Origin: Streptomyces endocoffeicus
GTDB taxonomy: Bacteria > Actinomycetota > Actinomycetes > Streptomycetales > Streptomycetaceae
Reading direction: 5' to 3'
Assembly (NCBI RefSeq): GCF_016741935.1
Contig: NZ_JAERRG010000006.1
Span: 62,001-126,000 of the forward strand
Length of the DNA: 64,000 nt
Part shown: piece by piece, positions 15,981-43,479 of the stretch
Layout of the letters: each line of letters starts with the position of its first letter
Numbering within the stretch: the stretch's first letter is position 1
Notes under the pieces: model-generated
What the model was told of the DNA's origin: nothing
The model's database searches: none
Seen by the model: only the letters and a program-made list of their open reading frames with translations
Program-made: the position numbers and the translations under genes

Positions 15981-18665
15981 GTGCGAGCGACTTTTGCGGA
16001 TTTCACCATCGATCCGCCTCGATTCGGCAATGGCGCGGCCCGGTACATACGGTGCCATCCCGACCGGGACCGTCTCGCGATCGGCGCGGGCGGACGAGTC
16101 GAGCTCGACTTCGCGCTGGACGGCGGCGAACTGCCGGAGCAGCTGACGCTGACCCTGATCGCGCGGGTCTCACCACTGGGGGAGTCCCTGGGATGGGCGC
16201 CCATCGACATCACCGTCAACGGGCAAGCGGTGATCTCGCGGTTCACCGTGCCCGGTGGCGCCCGCCCCCGGGAGGTGGCCTTCGCGGTCCCCGGTGAGGC
16301 GCTGGTGGCGGGCCTGAACACGCTGTGCGTCCGGGGCTGCGCCGAGGCGCGCGGGCTGCTCTGGCTGTACCGGATCACCGTCGAGCCGTCCCGCATCTGC
16401 GCCCGGATGCACCTCATGGCGGAGGAGCGCCCCGCCGAGGCGGCGGTGTGCGCCTACCGCACCGAGTGGCGCGCCCCGGGCTCCGCCGAATGGCGGCCCG
16501 CCCCGCGGCTGCTGGTCCATCTCGACCGGGGCGAGGGCTCGCTGCCGGTCCGGCTTGCCTGGCGCGGACAGGACGGTGCGGAGGCGTCGATCGGCTTCCG
16601 GCCGGCGATGACGGAGTTCTACGGACACCGCAGGGCCGCCGACGGCACGCTCACCGAGTACCGGGGGGTGCTGGAGGGCCGCTCACCGCTGCGGGACAGC
16701 GCGCTGGAGGAGGTGATGCACCGCTTCCGCACCGTGGAGGGCTGTGGGTCCGGGGCCCCGGGGCTCCGCCAGGAGCTGCGCCTGCTGATCGAGGACGGGG
16801 GCCCGCCCGTCGAGCGGGTGATGTGGGGCGATCCGTCGGGCCACTCGGGCACGGTGTCGCTGCTCGCCGCCGAGCCCGGTCCGGAGGCCGAGGTGACCGA
16901 CCTGGTCATCGAGGTCCGGGCGCACAGCGAGTTCGCCGAGGCGGGCGAGGTCGCGGAGAACCTGCTGCACGACTCATGGCACAAGTGGCTGGGCCATGGC
17001 GACCGCGCCTGGCTGGAGTTCACCCTGCGGCGGCCGGTGGCCGTCGGCCACTACGTTCTGACCTCGGCCAACGACGTCCCGGGCCGCGACCCGAAGGACT
17101 GGACCCTCAAGGGCTCGGACGACGGGGAACACTGGGTGGACCTGGACTCCCGCGTCGAGGAGAGCTTCGCGCACCGCCATCAGCCCCGGGGATTCACCTT
17201 CGCCGCCACCAACGCCCACCGCCACTACCGCCTGGAGATCACCCGGAACGCGGGGGAGGACCAGATCCAGCTCTCCCAGGTCCGCCTCTTCACCTCCGCC
17301 CCCCAGCCGAAGGGCTTCATCGGCCACTACCAGCGGGCGGGCGAGGCGCCCACCGGATACCGCGGCACCTCGGTGTCGGCCGTCCCGGAGCCGGGGTCAG
17401 CGACGGCGCCGCCGCGGACCGTCGAGCAGTGGCGGTCCTATCTGGCGGAGTACAGCGCGACCATCCTGCGGGTGGCCGACGAGGAGGAGCTGAGCGAGGT
17501 CGACGACGGGCAACGGGCGGCCGGATGGCTCGGGTTCGAGGGCGCGGACGAGGAGAGCGTTCTCGCCCTGGAGGAGCGGCTCGGCACCCGGCTCCCGCCG
17601 AGCTACCGCACCTTCCTGGGCGCCTCCGACGGCTGGCTGAACATCAGCCCGTTCATGTGGCGGATGCGCCCGGCCAAGACCGTCGGCTGGCTGCGCGAGG
17701 CCGACCCCGAGACCTGGAGCGTCATCCGGGGCGGTGAGGGCGAGGACTGGGACGACACCGCGTTCATGGACCGGGCGCTGCTGGTCTCCGAGGAGGGCGA
17801 CGCCCAGCACTGGCTGCTGGACCCCGCCGATGTGTCCGAGGACGGGGAGTGGGCCGCGTACATCTGGGCGAGCTGGTACCCGGCCCTGGGGGACCGGCAC
17901 GCCTCGTTCGCCGAGCTGGTGGCCGAGGAGCGCACCGGCTTCGAGGACCAGGCGGCCCACGAGGTGCGCATGGGACGTCCCGGGACCGCCGAGGATCTGG
18001 TGGCCGAGGGCAGGGCGCAGGCCCTGCGGGGCGAGGTGCGCATGGCGATGGCCACCTTCGAACAGGCCGCGGTCAAGGGCTCGGGCGCCGGTGCGTATCT
18101 GGGCATCATCCTGGGGGCGTTCCTCGACATCAGCGCCGCCCACCACTGGATACGCACCGGCATCCTCGGGGACCCGCGCGTCATCGAGGCGATCGGGATG
18201 GAGCAGTTACGGGCCGAGGCCGCCCCGCTCTATCTGCGTTGCGCGGCCGAGGAGTGGACCGGCACCCCCGGCGGCTATCTCTCGGCTCTCGGCGACATCC
18301 TGCCGCGGCTCCCCGACGGCGTGGACGGCGTCGTGGGCGCGGGCGGTGTGGCCGCGAGTGGCGCCGCCACCGAGGGCGACGACGGCACCGCCTGGATGGC
18401 CAGGGCCGCCGCCTTCGCCCCGCCCGCCCTGCCCGAGTCCCGCACCTTCCAGCAGGCCCTGGACCTGGCCAGGGCGCTGGCCGACCGCGGCGCCACCGAT
18501 CAGTCCTGGGCCGTGCTCGAGGCCGCCCTGCCGCACTGGCACTGCGACTCCCCGCACCGCATCGCCCCGGTCGTCCTGCTCACCGATCCGGCCTTCCGCG
18601 AGGTGGTCACCCCGGCCCGGGCCCGTCGCGTCGTCACCACGCCCCGCGGGGAGTTCCGCGAGTAG
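15981..18665 (+). CDS. multidomain protein with F5/8 C (discoidin-like) and SMI1/KNR4 (SUKH) domains
   Basis: This 894-residue protein has no signal peptide. Residues ~1-140 look like a beta-sandwich and ~150-280 are unassigned. Residues ~310-450 contain an F5/8 type C-like domain (LTSANDVPGRDPKDWTLKGS, then IQLSQVRLF). Residues ~510-650 hold a SMI1/KNR4 domain (LEERLGTRLPPSYRTFLGAS, then DGWLN). The C-terminus is helical and TPR-like. SUKH domains often occur in immunity proteins against toxins, and F5/8 domains bind glycans or lipids; a joined role is not known to me. The GTG start has AGGAG five bases upstream. An in-frame TTA codon lies at 18207-18209 (residue 743), suggesting bldA dependence. 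The gene is convergent with the TetR gene that follows. Confidence 0.75.
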   Translation: MRATFADFTIDPPRFGNGAARYIRCHPDRDRLAIGAGGRVELDFALDGGELPEQLTLTLIARVSPLGESLGWAPIDITVNGQAVISRFTVPGGARPREVAFAVPGEALVAGLNTLCVRGCAEARGLLWLYRITVEPSRICARMHLMAEERPAEAAVCAYRTEWRAPGSAEWRPAPRLLVHLDRGEGSLPVRLAWRGQDGAEASIGFRPAMTEFYGHRRAADGTLTEYRGVLEGRSPLRDSALEEVMHRFRTVEGCGSGAPGLRQELRLLIEDGGPPVERVMWGDPSGHSGTVSLLAAEPGPEAEVTDLVIEVRAHSEFAEAGEVAENLLHDSWHKWLGHGDRAWLEFTLRRPVAVGHYVLTSANDVPGRDPKDWTLKGSDDGEHWVDLDSRVEESFAHRHQPRGFTFAATNAHRHYRLEITRNAGEDQIQLSQVRLFTSAPQPKGFIGHYQRAGEAPTGYRGTSVSAVPEPGSATAPPRTVEQWRSYLAEYSATILRVADEEELSEVDDGQRAAGWLGFEGADEESVLALEERLGTRLPPSYRTFLGASDGWLNISPFMWRMRPAKTVGWLREADPETWSVIRGGEGEDWDDTAFMDRALLVSEEGDAQHWLLDPADVSEDGEWAAYIWASWYPALGDRHASFAELVAEERTGFEDQAAHEVRMGRPGTAEDLVAEGRAQALRGEVRMAMATFEQAAVKGSGAGAYLGIILGAFLDISAAHHWIRTGILGDPRVIEAIGMEQLRAEAAPLYLRCAAEEWTGTPGGYLSALGDILPRLPDGVDGVVGAGGVAASGAATEGDDGTAWMARAAAFAPPALPESRTFQQALDLARALADRGATDQSWAVLEAALPHWHCDSPHRIAPVVLLTDPAFREVVTPARARRVVTTPRGEFRE

Positions 18666-18695
18666 CGCCCGGCTCCGTACGGCCCGCATGGCTTC

Positions 18696-19289
18696 CTACC
18701 GCCTGCCGTTCGCCGCCGGAAGGCCGTCCAGGAGGGCGCCGAGCGCGGAGGTGACCAGCGCGCACACCTCGTCCGGGTCCGCGTCCGCCAGCGGCTCCTT
18801 GCCCACCAGCACTCGCATCATCCCTATGCCGAGCAGCCAGGACAGCGCCAGGTCCGCCCGCAGTTCGTGGTTGTCGGCGCTGGACAGGGAGGCCAGCACC
18901 CGCGCGTAGTCGTCGCTGATGGCGCGCACCGCCGTACCGATCTCGTCGCCGCTGTCCACCGAGCGCAGCAGCGTGGCCAGCGCGCGGCTGCCCGGTTCCC
19001 TGCCGCCGTGGCCCAACAGCCCGCGCAGGGCGGCCTCCAGCAGCTCATGGGGTGGGGTGGTGCGCAGCTGCTCCTCCCCGTTGTGCGCGATCACCTCGCC
19101 GAACAGCGCTCTCTTCGAGCCGAAGTAGCGGAACAGCAGCGCCTGGTTGACCCCCGCGCGATCGGCGATGTCCCGGACCGTCGCCCGTTCGTAGCCCCGC
19201 TCGGCGAACAGCGCCACCGCGGCCTCCAGCAGCCGCCGACGTGTGTTCCGCGCGTCCCGGCGCTGCCCCTCGGACACGGTCGTCCCCAT
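18696..19289 (-). CDS. TetR-family regulator of the P450-ferredoxin pair
   Basis: This 197-residue regulator has a classic TetR N-terminus: RRRLLEAAVALFAERGYERA, then VRDIADRAGVNQALLFRYFGSKRAL. The recognition helix is NQALLFRYFG. The helical C-terminal domain has unknown specificity. I place the start at ATG 19289 because GAGAGGGG lies about eight bases upstream and the HTH then begins near residue 15; the frame is open further upstream to 19409, but that would run through the P450 promoter. It is divergent from the P450 gene, and the perfect palindrome at 19390-19405 is its likely binding site. Autorepression and P450 repression are inferred. Confidence 0.88.
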   Translation of the reverse strand: MGTTVSEGQRRDARNTRRRLLEAAVALFAERGYERATVRDIADRAGVNQALLFRYFGSKRALFGEVIAHNGEEQLRTTPPHELLEAALRGLLGHGGREPGSRALATLLRSVDSGDEIGTAVRAISDDYARVLASLSSADNHELRADLALSWLLGIGMMRVLVGKEPLADADPDEVCALVTSALGALLDGLPAANGRR

Positions 19290-19358
19290 CACGACACCCC
19301 TCTCGTCTGCCTCCGGCGATTCCCTCCGGCCCGTCAGATCAACGGCGCAAAGGGGCCG

Positions 19359-19388
19359 TTGACCGTACCAGCCGCCGCCTCCTAGCTT
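19359..19388 (+). promoter_or_regulatory. candidate promoter of the P450 gene
   Basis: TTGACC at 19359-19364 and TAGCTT at 19383-19388 are separated by 18 bases. Transcription would begin near 19395, inside the palindrome at 19390-19405, so a protein bound there would block initiation. The ribosome site GGGAGG is at 19410-19415. Confidence 0.6.
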
Positions 19389-19389
19389 T

Positions 19390-19405
19390 GTAAGCACGTG
19401 CTTAC
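19390..19405. promoter_or_regulatory. 16-bp perfect palindrome, TetR operator
   Basis: GTAAGCACGTGCTTAC is a perfect 16-bp inverted repeat covering the likely start site of the P450 gene, in the spacer with the divergent TetR gene. Its length and position fit a TetR dimer site; binding is inferred. Confidence 0.75.
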
Positions 19406-19420
19406 GCAAGGGAGGTCACG

Positions 19421-20611
19421 GTGACCACAGCGGAGACCACACCCATCGCCTACCCCTTCAACTCCGCCGAGGGGCTCGCGCTCAGCGAGGCGTACGACCA
19501 GGCCAGGAACCACACCGGATTACTCCGGGTGCGCATGCCCTACGGTGAGCCCGCCTGGCTGGCCACGCGGTACGCCGACGCCCGGCTGGTGCTCGGGGAC
19601 CGGCGCTTCAGCCGGGCCGCGGCGCTCCACCACGATGTGCCACGGCAGTCCGAGGGCCGCCGCGACAGCGGCATCCTGACCATGGACCCGCCCGACCACA
19701 CCCGGCTGCGCACCCTCGTCGCCAAGGCGTTCACCGTCCACCAGGTGGAGAAACTCCGCCCATGGGTAAGGAAGTTGACCCAGGACCTGCTCGACGAGCT
19801 CGAGGCCGCGGGGCCACCCGTCGATCTCGTGGACCGCTACGCCCTGCCCATTCCGGTCGGGGTCATCTGCACCATGCTCGGTGTCCCGGAGGAGGACCGG
19901 CCCAAGTTCCGCACCTGGAGCGATGCCGCGCTGTCCACCAGCTCCCTGAGCGCCGAGGAGTTCGACCGTAACCGCGATGAGCTGCGCGCCTATATGGCCG
20001 GGCTGATCGAGGACCATCGCATCCGCCCGCGGGACGACATCATGACGTCGCTGATCGAGGCGAGGGACGCGGGCGACCGGCTGTCCGAGCTCGAGCTCGT
20101 CGATCTGTGCGTGGGCATCCTGGTGGCCGGGCACGAGACCACGGCCACCCAGATCCCCAACTTCGTGCTGACGCTCCTGGACCACCCGGACGAACTGCGC
20201 CGGCTGCGCGAGGAGCCCGTACTGCTGCACGGCGCCGTCGAGGAGCTGCTGCGCTTCGTCCCGCTGGGCATGGCGGCGTCCTTCCCCCGCTACGCCACCG
20301 AGGACATCGAGGTGGGCGGCACCCTGGTGCGCGCCGGGGAGCCCGTGCTCGTCGCCGTCGGCTCGGCCAACCGCGACGCGCTGCGCTTCGACGAGCCGGG
20401 CACCCTGAACGTCGCCCGCCCCGCCACCCAGCACCTGGGCTTCGGCCACGGTGTGCACCACTGCCTGGGCGCGCCCCTGGCCCGGCTGGAGCTCCAGGAG
20501 GCGCTCGGCGCGCTGATCACCCGCTTCCCGAATCTGCGGCCGGCCGGGGATGTGGAGTGGAAGGGCCAGATGCTGGTCCGCGGGCCCCGTGTCATGCCCA
20601 TCGGGTGGTGA
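19421..20611 (+). CDS. cytochrome P450 monooxygenase
   Basis: This 396-residue soluble bacterial P450 has the usual motifs: the I-helix oxygen-activation sequence AGHETT (residues 236-241), the K-helix ExxR (E275 to R278), and the heme loop FGHGVHHCLG with the ligand Cys348. MDPPDHTRLR, also present, is typical of Streptomyces CYP105/107-like enzymes. It would hydroxylate a small molecule with electrons from the ferredoxin encoded five bases downstream. The GTG start follows GGGAGG by five bases. Codon 34 is TTA (19520-19522), rare in this genome and shared with the NRPS genes, so it may tailor the peptide made nearby, for example by hydroxylation. A separate pathway remains possible because a TetR gene controls it locally. 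Confidence 0.95.
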   Translation: MTTAETTPIAYPFNSAEGLALSEAYDQARNHTGLLRVRMPYGEPAWLATRYADARLVLGDRRFSRAAALHHDVPRQSEGRRDSGILTMDPPDHTRLRTLVAKAFTVHQVEKLRPWVRKLTQDLLDELEAAGPPVDLVDRYALPIPVGVICTMLGVPEEDRPKFRTWSDAALSTSSLSAEEFDRNRDELRAYMAGLIEDHRIRPRDDIMTSLIEARDAGDRLSELELVDLCVGILVAGHETTATQIPNFVLTLLDHPDELRRLREEPVLLHGAVEELLRFVPLGMAASFPRYATEDIEVGGTLVRAGEPVLVAVGSANRDALRFDEPGTLNVARPATQHLGFGHGVHHCLGAPLARLELQEALGALITRFPNLRPAGDVEWKGQMLVRGPRVMPIGW

Positions 20612-20616
20612 GCCGG

Positions 20617-20832
20617 ATGACCTGGAAGGCGGAGGTCGACGGCGGCCGGTGCATGGCGTCCGGCATGTGCGCCGGTATCGCCCCCGACCTGTTCGTCCTC
20701 GACGAGGAGCACGCCCGGCCGCGACGCGAGGAGGTCCCGGAGGAGGAGCGGGTGCTGGACGCGGCGGACTCCTGTCCCGCGCTGGCGATCACCATCCGCG
20801 ACGGCACCACGACCGTCGGACCGCGTCCCTGA
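20617..20832 (+). CDS. 3Fe-4S-type ferredoxin, P450 partner
   Basis: This 71-residue acidic ferredoxin has the cysteine pattern of single-cluster Streptomyces ferredoxins linked to P450s: RCMASGMC in the first half and DSCPALAI near the end. Three cluster cysteines are visible and the fourth position is not cysteine, which fits a 3Fe-4S cluster. It starts five bases after the P450 stop, so the two are translationally close and very likely one operon; its job is to pass electrons to that P450. No ferredoxin reductase gene is present in the window. It is convergent with the methyltransferase gene, 22 nt away. Confidence 0.92.
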   Translation: MTWKAEVDGGRCMASGMCAGIAPDLFVLDEEHARPRREEVPEEERVLDAADSCPALAITIRDGTTTVGPRP

Positions 20833-20854
20833 ACCCCGTCCGGGAGACCCCGGG

Positions 20855-21718
20855 TCAGGACTTCTGCGCGACGCCCGCCCAGAAGGACACCTCTGCGTCG
20901 GTCACATCGCCGGTCTCCACATGGGAGTCCCTTTCGGCCAGGTCGGCCCGCCAGCGGTGCGGCACCTCCAGGCCCGGTTCGACCAGTTCCAGACCGGTGA
21001 AGAAGCGCTCCACCTCGTCCCTGGTGCGGATCTTCCCCTGGATTCCGCCGCTGTGGTACACCTGCACGGTCTTCTGGGTGGCCTCGGGGTCGAAGTCCGG
21101 GGTGATGTGGCTCAGCACCAGGAAGGAGCCGGGGGCGAGCGCGTCGACCAGCCGCTGGACGAGGTCGTACGGGCCCCACTCGTCGGGGACGAAGTGCAGG
21201 AGCGAGACCAGGCTCAGCGCGACCGGCTGGGACAGGTCCAGCACCTCGGTGAGGTCGGGCGAGGCGAGGATGGCCTCGGGCTCGGTGATGTCCCCGTGCA
21301 CATAGGCGGTGCGGCCCTCGGGGTGGCTCTTGAGCAGGGCCTGGGCGTGGGCGAGGACGATGGGGTCGTTGTCCACGTAGACGACCCGGGACTCCGGGGC
21401 GATCCCCTGGGCGACCTCGTGCAGATTCGGCCGGGTGGGAATCCCGGTGCCGATGTCGAGGAACTGGCGGATGCCCCGCTCGTCGGCGAGGAACCGGATC
21501 GCGCGGTGCATCCAGGCCCGGTTGGTCCGGGCGGCGATCATGACACCCGGCCACAGGGTGAGGACCTTGGCCGCGGCCTCACGGTCGGCGACGTAGTTGT
21601 CCTTGCCGCCCAGGAAGTAGTCGTACATCCGGGCGCTGTGCGGTCGCCCCTGGTTGAGAGGGGTGTTGGGGGGCTCCGGCCCGCTTCCGGTCTGGGATGC
21701 TACCCCTTGCGCGGTCAC
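20855..21718 (-). CDS. SAV2177-family SAM-dependent methyltransferase
   Basis: This 287-residue protein matches the actinobacterial S-adenosylmethionine methyltransferase family once called DUF574 (SAV2177-like). ARMYDYFLGGKDNYVADREAA is its N-terminal hallmark. FLDIGTGIPTRPNLHE is the SAM-binding loop, followed by VVYVDNDPIVLAHAQALL with the acidic residue that binds the ribose. The GTG at 21718 has GGAGGAG eight bases upstream. It lies 149 nt downstream of the MbtH gene on the same strand, so it could be the last gene of the NRPS operon and methylate the peptide. However, this family is numerous in Streptomyces outside such clusters, so membership is uncertain. I saw no clear promoter or terminator in the gap. 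Confidence 0.88.
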   Translation of the reverse strand: MTAQGVASQTGSGPEPPNTPLNQGRPHSARMYDYFLGGKDNYVADREAAAKVLTLWPGVMIAARTNRAWMHRAIRFLADERGIRQFLDIGTGIPTRPNLHEVAQGIAPESRVVYVDNDPIVLAHAQALLKSHPEGRTAYVHGDITEPEAILASPDLTEVLDLSQPVALSLVSLLHFVPDEWGPYDLVQRLVDALAPGSFLVLSHITPDFDPEATQKTVQVYHSGGIQGKIRTRDEVERFFTGLELVEPGLEVPHRWRADLAERDSHVETGDVTDAEVSFWAGVAQKS

Positions 21719-21867
21719 GTGGTGTTCTCCTCCGTATCCGGGCGCGATCCCTCACGCCGCGGCCGACTGTTCAAAGGATGGTAACCGCGTGATCGTATGA
21801 GGAAGTTGAGGGGCCCGGTGCGGTCGGCGCCATCACGCGCCGGCCGCGCCGCGTTACGAGGCCCGGG

Positions 21868-22071
21868 TCAGGAGGCCGCGTTGTCCATGCGTTCGCGCAG
21901 GCTGCGCGGCCGCATGTCGGTCCACACCTCGTCGACGTACGCGGAGCACTCGTCCTTGGTGCCCTCCTTGCCGACGGCGTGCCAGCCCTCGGGCACCTCG
22001 AGGTCGGCGGGCCACAGCGAGTACTGGTCCTCGTCGTTGCGCAGCACCTGGTAGCGGGCGTTGTCGTCCAT
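21868..22071 (-). CDS. MbtH-like protein
   Basis: This 67-residue protein is a typical MbtH-like NRPS chaperone. It has NDEDQYSLWPADLEVPEGW, the conserved core with S and the W residues, then CSAYVDEVWTDMRP, which ends the family motif. MbtH proteins bind the N-terminal subdomain of adenylation domains and are often needed for their folding and activity. One copy close to the NRPS genes fits a requirement by some of the ten A domains. The ATG at 22071 has AGGAG about nine bases upstream. It follows the MFS exporter by 90 nt on the same strand, probably in the same transcript. Confidence 0.97.
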   Translation of the reverse strand: MDDNARYQVLRNDEDQYSLWPADLEVPEGWHAVGKEGTKDECSAYVDEVWTDMRPRSLRERMDNAAS

Positions 22072-22095
22072 GGTCGTTCTCTCCTGTCGGTGATC

Positions 22096-22128
22096 GGTCG
22101 GATCGGTCGGGTAGGTCGGGTCGGTCGG
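22096..22128. repeat. GGTCGG short direct repeats
   Basis: Four copies of GGTCGG spaced 9-10 bases apart (starting at 22096, 22105, 22114 and 22123) fill much of the 90-nt gap between the MFS and MbtH genes, with related GTCGG copies on either side. They lie outside the MbtH ribosome site. No function can be read; they may be slippage-generated filler. Confidence 0.6.
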
Positions 22129-22161
22129 ATCGGGAAGGGTCGGTGAAGTGCCGGATGGCGG

Positions 22162-23408
22162 TCAGCCGTCCGTCCGGCCGGCCTCATGGCGGCGGGACAG
22201 CGTGCGCAGGGTCGGGCTGACGGTGGCCAGGACGGCCGCGGCGGCCATCCCCGCCGCGCAGAGCAGGATGGCCCGGTCGCCCGGCAGGGCCTGGGCGAGC
22301 GCTCCGCCCAGCGCGGGGCCCGCCGCGCCCGCGGCACCGCAGGCCAGGACGAGTGTGCTGGTGAGCCTGCCGCGCAACTCGTCCGGGGTGCGCAGCAGTT
22401 GGTCGGTCATGATGGCGGTGTTCGCGGTCGGCGGGAACAGTGCCATCAGGGCGAACAGCACCCCGATGAGATAGCCGCTGTCCATCAGCACGGTGACCGG
22501 GGCGAGCACGGCCAGCGCCCAGAACACCGCGATGATGCCGCCGTACGGGCCCAGCCGCCGGTGCAGTGCGGGCGCCAGCAGCGCGCCGGCCACCCCGCCC
22601 ACCCCGAGCATGGCCGCCATCACGCCGACCTCCCCGGAGGGCACCCCCCTGGACTCGGCGAGCACGATGACGACGAGGTAGAAGGCGCTGAAGAACAGGT
22701 TGAGCACCACCGCGCACACCACCGTGACCCGGATCCGGCGCTCCCGCCACACCCACCGCAGCCCCGCCAGCGCCTCCCGGCCCAGCGGGCCCACCTCGTC
22801 GGCGGACCGCTCGCGCCGGGGCAGCCGTACGAAGAGCAGCGCGACGAAGGAGAGCGTGTGGGTCACGGCGTCCACCAGGAAGGGCACGAACCGCCCCACG
22901 GCGAACAGGAACCCGCCGGTCGCGGTGCCCGCCAGCTGCCCCATCGAGGCCCGTGCCGTGTTCATCGCCACCGCCGTGGGCAGATGTTCCTCCGCCACCA
23001 GGCCGGGCAGCGACGAGCTCTCCGCCGGTTCGAAGAGCGCCGCGCTCGCCCCGAACACCGCCGCCACGACGACCATGTGCCAGACGGTGGCCGCACCGGC
23101 CCACACGGCGGCCACCAGGCTGATGGCGGAGACCGCCTGGGCCGCCTCACAGCCCAGCATGATGGCCTTGCGGTCGTAGCGGTCCACCAGGACGCCCGCC
23201 GGGAGCCCGGCCACCATCTGCGCGGCGGCGATGGTGCCCATGACCAGACCGGAGGCGGCGCCCGAGCCGGTGAGCGCGAGGACCAGCAGCGGAAACGCGA
23301 TCAGCGCCGTGTGGAAGCCGAACTCCGAGAGCGCCTGACCGCCCCACAGCAGCCGGTAGTCCCGGTTGCGCGACAGCGGAACCGGCGGGGACACCGGCGG
23401 GGCGGCGG

Positions 23409-23412
<4 letters not shown>
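22162..23412 (-). CDS. MFS exporter of the NRPS cluster
   Basis: This 416-residue protein with about 12 hydrophobic segments belongs to the MFS drug-exporter group of EntS/MdtH-like permeases. It starts RNRDYRLLWGGQALSEFGFHT, typical of that group. AGVLVDRYDRKAIM is motif A, and a central loop RLPRRERSADEVGP separates the two halves. The ATG at 23412 overlaps the NRPS stop (ATGA, 23409-23412), so translation is coupled to the synthetase. That coupling makes it the probable exporter of the peptide and perhaps the producer's self-protection. MbtH follows in the same direction. The exact substrate is inferred from position only. Confidence 0.93.
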
Positions 23413-43466
<20,054 letters not shown>

Positions 43467-43471
43467 GTCGT

Positions 43472-43479
43472 CCTTCCTC
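43472..43479 (-). promoter_or_regulatory. ribosome binding site deciding the start of the second NRPS
   Basis: GAGGAAGG on the minus strand is five bases before ATG 43466 and overlaps the stop of the upstream NRPS (43480-43478). It supports the ATG rather than the overlapping GTG 43481 and implies reinitiation by the same ribosomes. Confidence 0.75.
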
